Shown piece after piece: positions 15,952 through 24,538 of a stretch of DNA of 35,673 bases (positions are counted from its first letter, which is position 1; every line of letters starts with the position of its first letter). Made by a program: the position numbers and the translations under genes. The DNA comes from Blautia sp. (GTDB taxonomy: Bacteria > Bacillota > Clostridia > Lachnospirales > Lachnospiraceae). Under the pieces are notes generated by a model. That model did no database searches. It was not told the DNA's origin and was given only the letters and a program-made list of their open reading frames with translations. The stretch covers positions 1 to 35,673 of the forward strand of contig JAMPHB010000013.1 of the NCBI GenBank assembly GCA_023663685.1, read 5' to 3'.

Positions 15952-17709
15952 TTACTCGACCACAAAGCCTCCGGAAAGCTCCCGGAATTCCTTCACAACC
16001 TCCTTGTTCCGGTGGTTCTCATCCGAGATATTCCCCGTCGCATCCAGCAGGTCGACAACATTGCCGGTCACATTCTGGATTCCCTGCGAGCTCTCCTCCG
16101 CGGAGCTGGATATGCCGCCGATGCTCTGGAGCACGTTATTGATCTGCCCGCCGATATGGTCTACGTTACTCTGAATCTTATCAATCATTTCCGAAACGCT
16201 GTTTGCGTCTTCCATATAGCGCTCGGACATCGTCTCAAAGCTCTTATAATCCTCCATTACCTTGCTGTTCACAAACTCGGTCATACGCTCACTGCATTCA
16301 CACAGCGAACGCACCGCCGCAATCACCTTGTAGTTTAAGGACTGGATTTCTGTCGCATTCTGCTTACTGTTGTCGGCGAGTATGCGGATCTCGTCTGCGA
16401 CGACAGCAAAGCCCTTGCCCGCCTCTCCCGCTCTCGCCGCCTCAATCGAAGCATTGAGGGCTAAAAGATTGGTTCTTGCCGTGATATCCAGAATCGTGGT
16501 CGTCAGCTCCTCAATCTTGTCAATATTGCGGCTCTCGCGAATGCTGACCTCCATCGTCTCGCGAATCGACGCCGCAATCTCCTCCGCCGACTGTTTGCTC
16601 TCGACAGTCTGATTACGGATATAACCGGCGCGCTTCCTGAGCTCTGCGGCAAAGCTCATGCCGCTATCCATCTCCTCGGTAATCTGCGCAGTTTCGCCGG
16701 AGATTCCCTGCACCTCCCCCTGCATCTGATGCACAAGGGCGGCGATTTCCTCGCTTCCCGCCGTCATCTGCTCCATCAGGGATGAAAGATCGCTAATCTT
16801 ATCATTGGACGCGGTGAACTGTACATCGACCCTGTCCGTAATCTCTTCCATATAGACAGAGCTTTTCTTGATGCGGGCAATGACCTGCTGGAACGCCTCC
16901 AGAAGGCGGTTGATGCTGTCCGACAGCTGTCCCATCTCATCATTTCCCTTCTTCCACATGCGCTCCGTCAAATCCCCGTTTCCGGCGGAGATGGTGCGTG
17001 CAATCTGCCGCATTTTCTGCCCCATGCCCTTTACCGGCTTTAAGAGCATAAAGTAAATGATAAAAATGGCAGTTGCCGAGCACAGCACGCAGACCGCGGA
17101 CACCAAAAGGCAGCTAAAATTCGCTGTGCTGATGGACTGCTTCGCCTGCGCCTGCGAGGCTTTTAATCCATTGTCAAATGCCTCCTCCAGCGCGAGAATA
17201 ACCTCCTCCTGCGCAAGAATGACCGGCATTGCCTCCGCTCCCATATACAGCTTCGACTCCGGTATTCCCCGCTCCTTTCGAACCCGGCTGACGTTCTGCA
17301 TCGCCTCCATCGTGTTCAGGCAGCCGCCGCGGTACTCCTCATACTGCGCGATGATTTCCGCATTGTTCGTCTTTGCGATGTAGGCGTCCAGCCCGCCCAG
17401 CATGGACTTTACTGCCTCCACCTCCATGTCCAGCAGACCGTATATATCGCCCGCAATCTCCAGATCCTCATCCGAGCTGCCGGACAGAATATTGGCATAC
17501 TTTTGTATGGTTTCCGTCTTTTTCCCGATGGCTCCGTACTGTGCCTGAATATTGACATAGACCTCGCTCATTTCCGTCACGGACTTATTGATATTCCCCA
17601 AATTGACCATGATGATGGAAGCATTAAACAGCACGGCAATCAAAATTGCAATCATTACAATCATAATTTTACATTGAATCGACAAACTCTTTTTCATACG
17701 GTTACCCAT
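15952..17709 (-). CDS. methyl-accepting chemotaxis protein following the diguanylate cyclase gene
   Basis: This 585 aa chemoreceptor has transmembrane helix 1 at about residues 13-33, a helical extracytoplasmic sensor (about residues 35-190, 4HB-like), transmembrane helix 2 ('[24 protein letters not shown]'), HAMP, and a signalling domain with the tip '[35 protein letters not shown]'. AGGA lies 8 nt before ATG 17709. It starts 33 bp after the end of the LacI-like diguanylate cyclase gene, on the same strand, with no terminator visible between, so it may be the last gene of the rhamnoside operon. Its ligand is unknown; a sugar-related cue is an inference from position. Confidence 0.9.
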   Translation of the reverse strand: MGNRMKKSLSIQCKIMIVMIAILIAVLFNASIIMVNLGNINKSVTEMSEVYVNIQAQYGAIGKKTETIQKYANILSGSSDEDLEIAGDIYGLLDMEVEAVKSMLGGLDAYIAKTNNAEIIAQYEEYRGGCLNTMEAMQNVSRVRKERGIPESKLYMGAEAMPVILAQEEVILALEEAFDNGLKASQAQAKQSISTANFSCLLVSAVCVLCSATAIFIIYFMLLKPVKGMGQKMRQIARTISAGNGDLTERMWKKGNDEMGQLSDSINRLLEAFQQVIARIKKSSVYMEEITDRVDVQFTASNDKISDLSSLMEQMTAGSEEIAALVHQMQGEVQGISGETAQITEEMDSGMSFAAELRKRAGYIRNQTVESKQSAEEIAASIRETMEVSIRESRNIDKIEELTTTILDITARTNLLALNASIEAARAGEAGKGFAVVADEIRILADNSKQNATEIQSLNYKVIAAVRSLCECSERMTEFVNSKVMEDYKSFETMSERYMEDANSVSEMIDKIQSNVDHIGGQINNVLQSIGGISSSAEESSQGIQNVTGNVVDLLDATGNISDENHRNKEVVKEFRELSGGFVVE

Positions 17710-17742
17710 CTTCCTTTTCCTAAGTGCCCAAAGTCTCTAAAG

Positions 17743-19593
17743 TCACCTTTTTTTCTTCATATTGTACATTTCTCTGTCCGCCTGCTCCATGAGCTGGTCG
17801 AGCTTGAAATCCTCTGAGATCAGCACGGACTGGAACCCCACGCTGACACTCATTACATACTCTTTGTTATTCTGCTGCCTGTGTTCTGCAAGCTTTGGAT
17901 TTAATTTCTCCATCAGATCGTCAAACTCTGTGCCCGTCTCATTTTTGCCCAGAATCACAAACTCGTCGCCGCCGTAACGCATCAGAAGCTGGCCGTCTTT
18001 TTTGAGCTTTTTCAGCATATCGGCAACGGATTTGATGTAGAAATCCCCCTCCTCATGCCCGTAGGTGTCATTGACCGTTTTCAGGCGGTTGATATCCGCA
18101 AACAGAATTCCGATTGGAATCTCCTTTTGCCTGCACTCCTCGACGATTCTCTTTGCATAATGGAAAAATCCTGCACGGTTATAAATCTGCGTGAGGCTGT
18201 CCATCATCCAGACACGGTTCAGCTTTTTGACCAGCCTTTTTAATTTGCTCTGCCTGCGGACATTTTCCAGCGCGCTTGCTATGTTCATAAACCAGTTCTG
18301 GAACTGCGTGCTGTTATAAACCATATCGCTGCCGCACATCACCGCGTATCCCAGACAGTTTTTCCGGAAATGGAGCGGCGCGACGATGCACACCTCCCCG
18401 CGCACCTTCCTTCTGCATTCCTCCGGCAGAATCTCTCTGGACGGAAAATACGGATATTCCGTAAACATCCCCTGCTCATACGCGATGGGGATATACACGC
18501 GCTCCGTATATTCCTCCCTCTCCTGATAATCATATTCCATCTTGTCCTCCGACTCCTTTTCCTCGCAGAGGCACAGATAGGCAAAGGAAAAATCGACCAG
18601 CGCGATATGTGTCTTCAGACACTCGCAAAATTCCTCAAAGCTGTCACAGTCATTTAAATCAGAAGCCATATTTTTGTTGATATCCGCCATGGAGACGGCG
18701 GAGAGCCTGTGCATGGCATTCTGCAGCTGCAGCTTTGACGCATTATACTTGTGCCGCTCCCGGCAGCCGCAGCTTCCCCTGTAGCAATACCTCACGGAAA
18801 AAGTTCTGCTCGCCGCACAGCCCTCCGCAAGCATTTTGCACGCCTCATAACCAATCCGCTCCTGCGGCTTTTCCACCGTCGTAATTGCAGGAATCAGCTC
18901 GGCCGCGTCGGAGACATGGTCAAAACCCGTGAGCAGGACGTCCTCGCCCGGCCGTATGCCATTCCGCGCAAGCTCGGTATAGACTCCCAGCGCCATGTTG
19001 TCGTTGGCACAGACGATGGCGTCCGGCAGCCTGTCCTCTTCTACCAGAGTCCTGACAAGCGCCTCGCCGCTGTCAATCCAGTAATTGCCGTAAACAATCC
19101 GCTCGGAGGGCAGGCTGATTCCGTGCTCCTCAAGCGCCTCAAGCGCCCCCGAAAGCCGCGCGCTGCTCTCCGGGTTCTGCTTCGGGCCGGACAGATAACA
19201 GATATCCATCGCCCCGTGCGTCTCTATCAAATGGGTCAGCATCCCCTTCATCGCCTTTTTGTTGTCTACACACAGTACCGGCATTCCCGGCGTATGGCTG
19301 TCAATGCTGACAACGGGCGTCCCCGAGGCTGTAATCCGCTCGGCAATCGCCTGCGCGTGCTGCTCGCTCTGAATCGTATCCCGCACAAATACGATGCCGT
19401 CAAAGCGGCTGAAATCGGGAAGGCTGTAGATCTGGAATTCTCCAATCCCATACTCGGACTGTCTGTAGATATCGCCGTTGCAGATGAACGCAAAAATATC
19501 TATCTCCTGCTCCCTCGCATACTCCACGACTCCCTCAAGCAGCCGCTTTTGAACCTCATGTGCAATTCCTCCGATCAGTACAGCAATTTTCAT
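17743..19593 (-). CDS. cytoplasmic LacI-type sugar-sensor diguanylate cyclase (GGDEF)
   Basis: This 616 aa protein has no signal peptide or transmembrane helix. Residues about 1-275 are a LacI-type periplasmic-binding fold without the DNA-binding domain: 'IAVLIGGIAHEVQKRLLEGVVEYA', 'FDGIVFVRD', 'DAIVCANDNMALGVYTELARNGIRPGEDVLLTGFDH'. A Cys-rich 'YRGSCGC' joint and a GAF-like middle region (about 290-440) lead to a GGDEF domain (about 455-610). The GGDEF signature is intact at 541-545, so it should make c-di-GMP. No RxxD inhibitory site is seen before it (the stretch reads KDGQLLMRY), so product feedback may be absent. The ATG at 19593 has GGGGA at 6 nt and overlaps the rhamnosidase stop (ATGA). 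The likely ligand is a sugar such as rhamnose, by context. Confidence 0.88.
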   Translation of the reverse strand: MKIAVLIGGIAHEVQKRLLEGVVEYAREQEIDIFAFICNGDIYRQSEYGIGEFQIYSLPDFSRFDGIVFVRDTIQSEQHAQAIAERITASGTPVVSIDSHTPGMPVLCVDNKKAMKGMLTHLIETHGAMDICYLSGPKQNPESSARLSGALEALEEHGISLPSERIVYGNYWIDSGEALVRTLVEEDRLPDAIVCANDNMALGVYTELARNGIRPGEDVLLTGFDHVSDAAELIPAITTVEKPQERIGYEACKMLAEGCAASRTFSVRYCYRGSCGCRERHKYNASKLQLQNAMHRLSAVSMADINKNMASDLNDCDSFEEFCECLKTHIALVDFSFAYLCLCEEKESEDKMEYDYQEREEYTERVYIPIAYEQGMFTEYPYFPSREILPEECRRKVRGEVCIVAPLHFRKNCLGYAVMCGSDMVYNSTQFQNWFMNIASALENVRRQSKLKRLVKKLNRVWMMDSLTQIYNRAGFFHYAKRIVEECRQKEIPIGILFADINRLKTVNDTYGHEEGDFYIKSVADMLKKLKKDGQLLMRYGGDEFVILGKNETGTEFDDLMEKLNPKLAEHRQQNNKEYVMSVSVGFQSVLISEDFKLDQLMEQADREMYNMKKKR

Positions 19594-22139
19594 AAACATT
19601 CCCCATTTTGGTCAAAGACGTATGTTCCGCCGCCCAGCAGACGGCTTTTTCCGTTTGGAAAAATTACTTTTGCATTTGCCGGATACGGTATTTCAATCTC
19701 ATACGAAAAGCCCTTTTCCTCACTGTAAGTCCACGCGCTCCGGAATGTCCCGAATACCGATTCAAAGCTTCCCCGCACGAAAGAAAAACGCTTATCCGGC
19801 ATGGGTCTTATGGTCATCGGAACCTCCCCCGCCATCTCCGGCAGAAATCCGCACATATAGCGGTACATCCAGTCTGCGATACTGCCGTATGCGTAATGAT
19901 TCAGGCTGTTCATTCCCATATCGCTGATGACGCCGTTTTCATCCAGCGAATTCCATCTCTCCCACACCGTCGTCGCACCCAGATTGACCTCAAAGAGCCA
20001 GCCCGGATACTCCTCATTCAAAAGCAGGTCGTAGGCGAGTGTGTTGAGTCCGTTCTCCGACAGCGCGGGACACAGCACCGGCGTTCCGACAAATCCGGTA
20101 TTCAGATGCCCGTTGTTTTCTTCAATCAGCCGCTTTAACTCCGCCACCAGCCAGTCCTTCGCATGTTCCGGGTACAGCCCTGTATACAGCAGAAATGCAC
20201 ATGCGGTCTGCGTCGTCCCAATTCTCAGCTGCCCCTCCTCTGTAAAATAAAACCGGAGAAAAGCGTTTCGGATATTTTCCGCCACCGTCCGGTAAGTCTC
20301 CTCCTCCGACTCAAGCGCGAGCACAGCGGCCGCCTTCGCCAGCGTCACCGTGGACAGATAGAACCATGCGGACGCCAGAAAACCGCTGTCCGTCTTTCCG
20401 ATGGGATTGCAGATATTGCCATTGTCCAGCGCGAGCCAGTCTCCCAGCTGCATATCGTTCTGCCACAGCCAGGGCGTATCGTTCTGCTCCGCTCTCCCCC
20501 GCACATAGTCCACCCACAGCTTCATCATCGGATACTGCTCCTGCAGCATACTGACATCGCCGTAATACTGGTACAGATTCCACGGAAGCATCGTCGCCAC
20601 GTCCGCCCACGCGCAGGCGCCGCCGTCCCGGTAGAACGGGTTGGTATTTTCCTTAAGCGGCACTTTCGGGCGCGGGGAGAAAAAGGGAACCGCACCGCCC
20701 AGCAGCTTCTGCTCCGGGTACAGGCTTCTCGTATAATGTCTGAAAAATGCGCTGCTGTCCATATGGAAGCACGCCGTCGGCGCGAAGATATTCGCATCTC
20801 CCGTCCAGCCCATGCGCTCGTCCCTCTGCGGACAGTCCGTGGGGATATCTAAAAAATTGCACTTCTGCGAGCGGAGCGTGTTGGCAAACAGCTTATTTAC
20901 CTTTTCATTGGAGGTCTCGATTTTCCCGGTCTGCTCGATATCCGACATGATGCGGTATGCGCGGAAAGAAAGCTCCTGCCCTTCGAAAAGCCCTTCCAGC
21001 CGGACATAGCGGAAGCCGTAAAAGGTAAAGTGCGGGCGCACCGTTTTGTTCACGCCGTCGGAGATATAGACAAACTCCGCCTTCGCCGTCCGCAGGTTGT
21101 CCCGGAAAAACTTCCCGTCCTGCAGCACTTCCCCGTACAGGAGCCGAATCTGCTGCCCCCGCTTTAGCTGTCCCGTAAACTCGACCCATCCGGTGATGGC
21201 CTCGCCGAAGTCCAGCAGCATTCCGTCCTGCTCCGCTTTTTTCGATACCGGTGAAAATTCCTCCACCTTCCGCAGCGGGGGATTGGAGCGCTCCGTCAGA
21301 AGTTCCGTGCCATCCGGCAGCACTTCAACGGTAAGCGGAAGCTCCTCCCATGTATCGTTCTGCCACTCGCCGTCGTAAATCCCGTTCGCTCCGATGGTTC
21401 CCGTATGCGCCGACCAGAGTCCGTCCGTGACAAGCTGCTGTTCTTTTCCCGTCCCGTCCTCCCAGATGAGTTCCGCGATACATTTCTTTCTGTCCCCGTA
21501 CAGATCCAGGTACACATCGTCAAAGCCGAATCTTCCCTTGTACCAGCCCTCTCCCAGCAGAATTTCTATGCGGTTTTCGCCGCCCTGTAACAGCTCTGTG
21601 ACGTCAAAGGTCTGGTACTCCATCAGAAAATCATAGGAGTGGTAGCCCGGCAGCAGATATTCGTCGCCCGCCTTCTGCCCGTTTATATTTACCTCGTAGA
21701 GTCCAGCTCCGAAGATATAGAGCCTCGCCTTTTTTGCCGGCTGCGGTACAAAAAAATCACGGTACAGAACCGGCATCCGCTCCCTGTCCTCCGCCACAGA
21801 GATAAATTCCGCGTTCCATGGCTCCCCGCGCTTTGCCGTCTCAAACCATGCCGTCCCGCTCTCCACCGTCCCGGACGCTGTCTGCGCCGTCACTTTCCAG
21901 AAATAGCGGGTGCGGGCACGCAGGGCAAGCGGGATTCTCAGCTGGCACTGCATAAAGCCGCTCATCATGCCGCTGTCATAGACAGGGATGCGCATATCCT
22001 CTGTCTCCGATACCGTAATCTGCACACCGGAGAGAATGTCCGCGCCGACGTCCGTGAGTCTCCATGACAAGACCAGATACGGCAGGTCGCTGCCAAGCGG
22101 ATTTTTCATATGGTTCGTTCTTAAATGTGTGATTTTCAT
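19590..22139 (-). CDS. GH78 alpha-L-rhamnosidase, cytosolic
   Basis: This 849 aa enzyme would release terminal L-rhamnose from rhamnosides. N-terminal beta-sandwich domains (to about residue 330, with 'YHSYDFLMEYQTFDVTELLQGGENRIEILLGEGWY') precede the (alpha/alpha)6 barrel. The GH78 signature DCPQRDERMGWTGDA carries the acidic catalytic cluster (Asp440-Glu441 in 'DER'). 'TTVWERWNSLDENG' is the second conserved acidic segment, and a C-terminal beta domain closes the protein. There is no signal peptide, so the substrate must be imported first. The ATG at 22139 is preferred to the GTG at 22145, because AAAGGG is 8 nt upstream of the ATG. Its stop overlaps the diguanylate cyclase start by 4 bp, and it lies 34 bp after the GH3 gene. 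Confidence 0.92.
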   Translation of the reverse strand: MKITHLRTNHMKNPLGSDLPYLVLSWRLTDVGADILSGVQITVSETEDMRIPVYDSGMMSGFMQCQLRIPLALRARTRYFWKVTAQTASGTVESGTAWFETAKRGEPWNAEFISVAEDRERMPVLYRDFFVPQPAKKARLYIFGAGLYEVNINGQKAGDEYLLPGYHSYDFLMEYQTFDVTELLQGGENRIEILLGEGWYKGRFGFDDVYLDLYGDRKKCIAELIWEDGTGKEQQLVTDGLWSAHTGTIGANGIYDGEWQNDTWEELPLTVEVLPDGTELLTERSNPPLRKVEEFSPVSKKAEQDGMLLDFGEAITGWVEFTGQLKRGQQIRLLYGEVLQDGKFFRDNLRTAKAEFVYISDGVNKTVRPHFTFYGFRYVRLEGLFEGQELSFRAYRIMSDIEQTGKIETSNEKVNKLFANTLRSQKCNFLDIPTDCPQRDERMGWTGDANIFAPTACFHMDSSAFFRHYTRSLYPEQKLLGGAVPFFSPRPKVPLKENTNPFYRDGGACAWADVATMLPWNLYQYYGDVSMLQEQYPMMKLWVDYVRGRAEQNDTPWLWQNDMQLGDWLALDNGNICNPIGKTDSGFLASAWFYLSTVTLAKAAAVLALESEEETYRTVAENIRNAFLRFYFTEEGQLRIGTTQTACAFLLYTGLYPEHAKDWLVAELKRLIEENNGHLNTGFVGTPVLCPALSENGLNTLAYDLLLNEEYPGWLFEVNLGATTVWERWNSLDENGVISDMGMNSLNHYAYGSIADWMYRYMCGFLPEMAGEVPMTIRPMPDKRFSFVRGSFESVFGTFRSAWTYSEEKGFSYEIEIPYPANAKVIFPNGKSRLLGGGTYVFDQNGECL

Positions 22140-22173
22140 ATCCACCGCCCTTTTCTGCTGTATTCTACAGCCC

Positions 22174-23856
22174 TTAATATGCCAGCTCTTTTCTCCCGCA
22201 GAACGGGTCTACCGGATTTTTCCCTTTAAACTCACTCTTTCCGGTAATCTTATCCGCCACAGAGCTGATGACATATTCGTTGTTGGAGTAACAGTTTATG
22301 TAGGTCTTTATCATCGGCACGTCCAGCAGATGGTAGGGATTCGCCAGGCTGATAAACAGCACCGGAACCTCGTCGGCAAACCACGGCACGTTGTTTCCCT
22401 GCCCCCAGAAGGTGTACCAGTTCAGCCGGTTCGTAGTCTTATTGCTCGCGTTCTCCACATTGCCAATGTAAATGACTAAATCATATTTTTCCTTAAAGCT
22501 TTTTACATTGTCCACGCCCATCTCAAAGTTTTCCTTCTCGTAGGCGGACACCTGAAAGCCCCGTTTCTCAAGCTCTTTTTTCATCTGCCCCAGCACGCGC
22601 TCATTGGACGGGAAATCCCCCATAATCTCAAGCAGCACATACGGATATTTCTCCGCGCTTATGGGAAGCAGCTCCTGCGTATCCTTCACCAGCGTAATCG
22701 ATGCGTCCGCCAGCTCCTTTGCCCACCGCACATGCTGGTTACACCTTAAGAGATTCATATCCGCATCCGCCGGAACCAGCGTTCCCGCCGCACTGCGCTC
22801 GTGCAGCCCCAGCGCCGCCTTCATGGCGAGGATTCTGCGGTTCGCATCGTTTAAGCGTTTCTCTGACAAAAGTCCGCTTTTGTATCCCTCCATCATAAAA
22901 TCAAAATCCTCGGTCAGATCCTTATTGAACAAGAACATATCGCAGCCGCTCTCAATCGCAAACGGCACGGATTTCTCTCTTGCCATCGCAGAGGTAAAGC
23001 CGACCATCGGCGTTGCGTCCGTGATGATGAGCCCGTTAAAGCCAAGCTTCCCCCGCAGCAGGTTGCCGAGAAGCTCCTTTGACAGGGTCGCCGGAATGAT
23101 TCTTCCGGCGCTCTCACTATTATAATATTCCTGATATGCCGGCATTGCAATATGACCGGCCATCACGGAGAGCGCCCCGTCGTCGATCAGTTTTTTGTAC
23201 AGCTCTCCAAAGCTGCTGTCCCACTCCTCCATCGTCAGGCTGTTGACAGATGTGAGCAGATGCTGGTCGCGCTCGTCCACGCCGTCTCCCGGGAAATGCT
23301 TGATGGCCACGGCGACATTGCACTCGGATGCGCCCCGCATATATTCCCGCGCACAGTTATAAACGGTTCCGGAATCGCTCCCGTAGGTTCTCACGTTCGT
23401 GATGGGATTGTGGTAGTTCATGTCGATATCAACGACCGGGGCAAAGGCCCAGTTGATCCCGAGCGCCGCCGCTTCGCTGCAGGCGATTTTCCCGAGCCGG
23501 TAGGCATATTTTGCGTCTCCTGCCGCCGCGCACGCCAGCTGTTTTCCGTAAGGGGTTCCGTCTGTCGCCGCCCCGTCGCCGCCCGCCTCCAGATTCGACG
23601 GAATCAGCAGCGGAATCCGGGAATGCGTCTGCGCATACGCAAAGGTTCTTTTCATCTCCTCGCCAACGCCGTCACGGAAGAACAGCCCGCCTATGTGAAA
23701 GTTCAGCAGCATATCCAGATACTCCGGCTCTGTCGAATAGCCGATCGGGCAGAAGAGCTGTCCGATTTTTTCCTCCAGCGTCATTTTGCCAAGGGTCTGC
23801 TCTACCCACGCAATGTCCGCGTCATTTAAATTAAAAGGCTTCTTTTTCAGGTCCAT
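22174..23856 (-). CDS. GH3 enzyme of the NagZ-like Asp-x-His class, possible beta-glucoside phosphorylase
   Basis: This 560 aa cytosolic protein has two domains: a GH3 TIM barrel (about residues 1-345) and a GH3 C-terminal alpha/beta domain. The motif KHFPGDG-VDER-DQH aligns position by position with the NagZ signature KHFPGHG-xxxx-DSH, so the Asp197-His199 dyad is the acid/base instead of the Glu of ordinary GH3 beta-glucosidases. The nucleophile is the Asp of 'IITDATPM' (about residue 280). It departs from true NagZ in GDG for GHG and DQH for DSH. Published work on Cellulomonas fimi Nag3 linked this dyad to retaining phosphorolysis giving beta-sugar-1-phosphates. The gene follows pgmB by 43 bp, which supports a beta-glucoside phosphorylase. 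Plain beta-N-acetylhexosaminidase is the alternative. The start at 23856 has GAGG at about 6 nt. Confidence 0.8.
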   Translation of the reverse strand: MDLKKKPFNLNDADIAWVEQTLGKMTLEEKIGQLFCPIGYSTEPEYLDMLLNFHIGGLFFRDGVGEEMKRTFAYAQTHSRIPLLIPSNLEAGGDGAATDGTPYGKQLACAAAGDAKYAYRLGKIACSEAAALGINWAFAPVVDIDMNYHNPITNVRTYGSDSGTVYNCAREYMRGASECNVAVAIKHFPGDGVDERDQHLLTSVNSLTMEEWDSSFGELYKKLIDDGALSVMAGHIAMPAYQEYYNSESAGRIIPATLSKELLGNLLRGKLGFNGLIITDATPMVGFTSAMAREKSVPFAIESGCDMFLFNKDLTEDFDFMMEGYKSGLLSEKRLNDANRRILAMKAALGLHERSAAGTLVPADADMNLLRCNQHVRWAKELADASITLVKDTQELLPISAEKYPYVLLEIMGDFPSNERVLGQMKKELEKRGFQVSAYEKENFEMGVDNVKSFKEKYDLVIYIGNVENASNKTTNRLNWYTFWGQGNNVPWFADEVPVLFISLANPYHLLDVPMIKTYINCYSNNEYVISSVADKITGKSEFKGKNPVDPFCGRKELAY

Positions 23857-23899
23857 ATTTTCCTCACATTCTATAGACTGCTGCTCCGTCACAACGCGT

Positions 23900-24538
23900 C
23901 TACTTTACAATCTCCACTAAGTCACTAAAGGTTTTCATTCCGTATGTCACATGCTCACATGACGCCGCTTCTCCCAGACCCGCGCTGTCAAAGCCTCCGG
24001 CACACGCCGCCTCGATTCCGGCCTTTGCATCCTCGACGACGAGGCATGTTCCCGCTTCCAGATGTAAAAACTCCGCCGCCTTTTCAAATACCTCGGGGTC
24101 GGGCTTTGAGCGCGCGATATTGGTGCCGTCGCTCACCGCGTCAAAATAATCCTTTACGCCCAGCCGCGTTAAGATATATTTTGCATTTTTGCTGGAAGAG
24201 CCGATGGCCAGCTTTACGCCCCGCGCCCTCAGTTTATCCAGCGTATCCTTCACCTCCGCGGATAAATCTTTTTCCGACATCTGAGAAAGCAGCTCCACAT
24301 ACAGCCTGTTTTTCCGTTCCGCCAGCTTCTGCTTTTCCCCGTCTGTCAGCGTCCCGTCGTATCTCTCGAGAATAATCTCAAGGCTTTCCATGCGGCTGAC
24401 GCCCCGGAGCCGGTTGTTGATTGTCTCGTCAAAATAGACGCCCAGCTCATCCGCCATGCTTTTCCATGCCTGATAATGATACTTGTCTGTGAAGCAGATC
24501 ACCCCGTCCAGATCAAAAATAACTCCCTGATATTTCAT
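23900..24538 (-). CDS. pgmB: beta-phosphoglucomutase
   Basis: This 212 aa HAD-superfamily enzyme interconverts beta-D-glucose-1-phosphate and glucose-6-phosphate in the cytosol. Nucleophile and acid/base Asp9 and Asp11 sit in 'FDLDGV', and 'FTDKYHYQAWK' supplies the Thr17 and His21 equivalents of Lactococcus PgmB. 'LRGVSRMESLE' is the cap-domain substrate loop, 'GSSSKNAKYIL' the Ser and 'SKPDPEVF' the Lys, and 'VVEDAKAGIEA' the Mg-binding Glu-Asp. All key residues are present and the length is close to the usual 220 aa. It overlaps the permease stop (TAATG) and is followed by the GH3 gene. PgmB normally partners a phosphorylase; no classical GH65 or GH94 phosphorylase is in the window, which points to the GH3 enzyme. 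Confidence 0.92.
   Translation of the reverse strand: MKYQGVIFDLDGVICFTDKYHYQAWKSMADELGVYFDETINNRLRGVSRMESLEIILERYDGTLTDGEKQKLAERKNRLYVELLSQMSEKDLSAEVKDTLDKLRARGVKLAIGSSSKNAKYILTRLGVKDYFDAVSDGTNIARSKPDPEVFEKAAEFLHLEAGTCLVVEDAKAGIEAACAGGFDSAGLGEAASCEHVTYGMKTFSDLVEIVK

Noticed and set aside
17743-19593. LacI family transcriptional repressor
   Set aside because: The ligand-binding fold starts at residue 2 with no helix-turn-helix ahead of it, and the C-terminal half is a GGDEF domain.
22174-23856. Calling the GH3 gene nagZ for peptidoglycan recycling
   Set aside because: It shares the Asp-x-His dyad but differs at GDG and DQH, and its neighbours are pgmB, a rhamnosidase and a sugar importer, not muropeptide genes.
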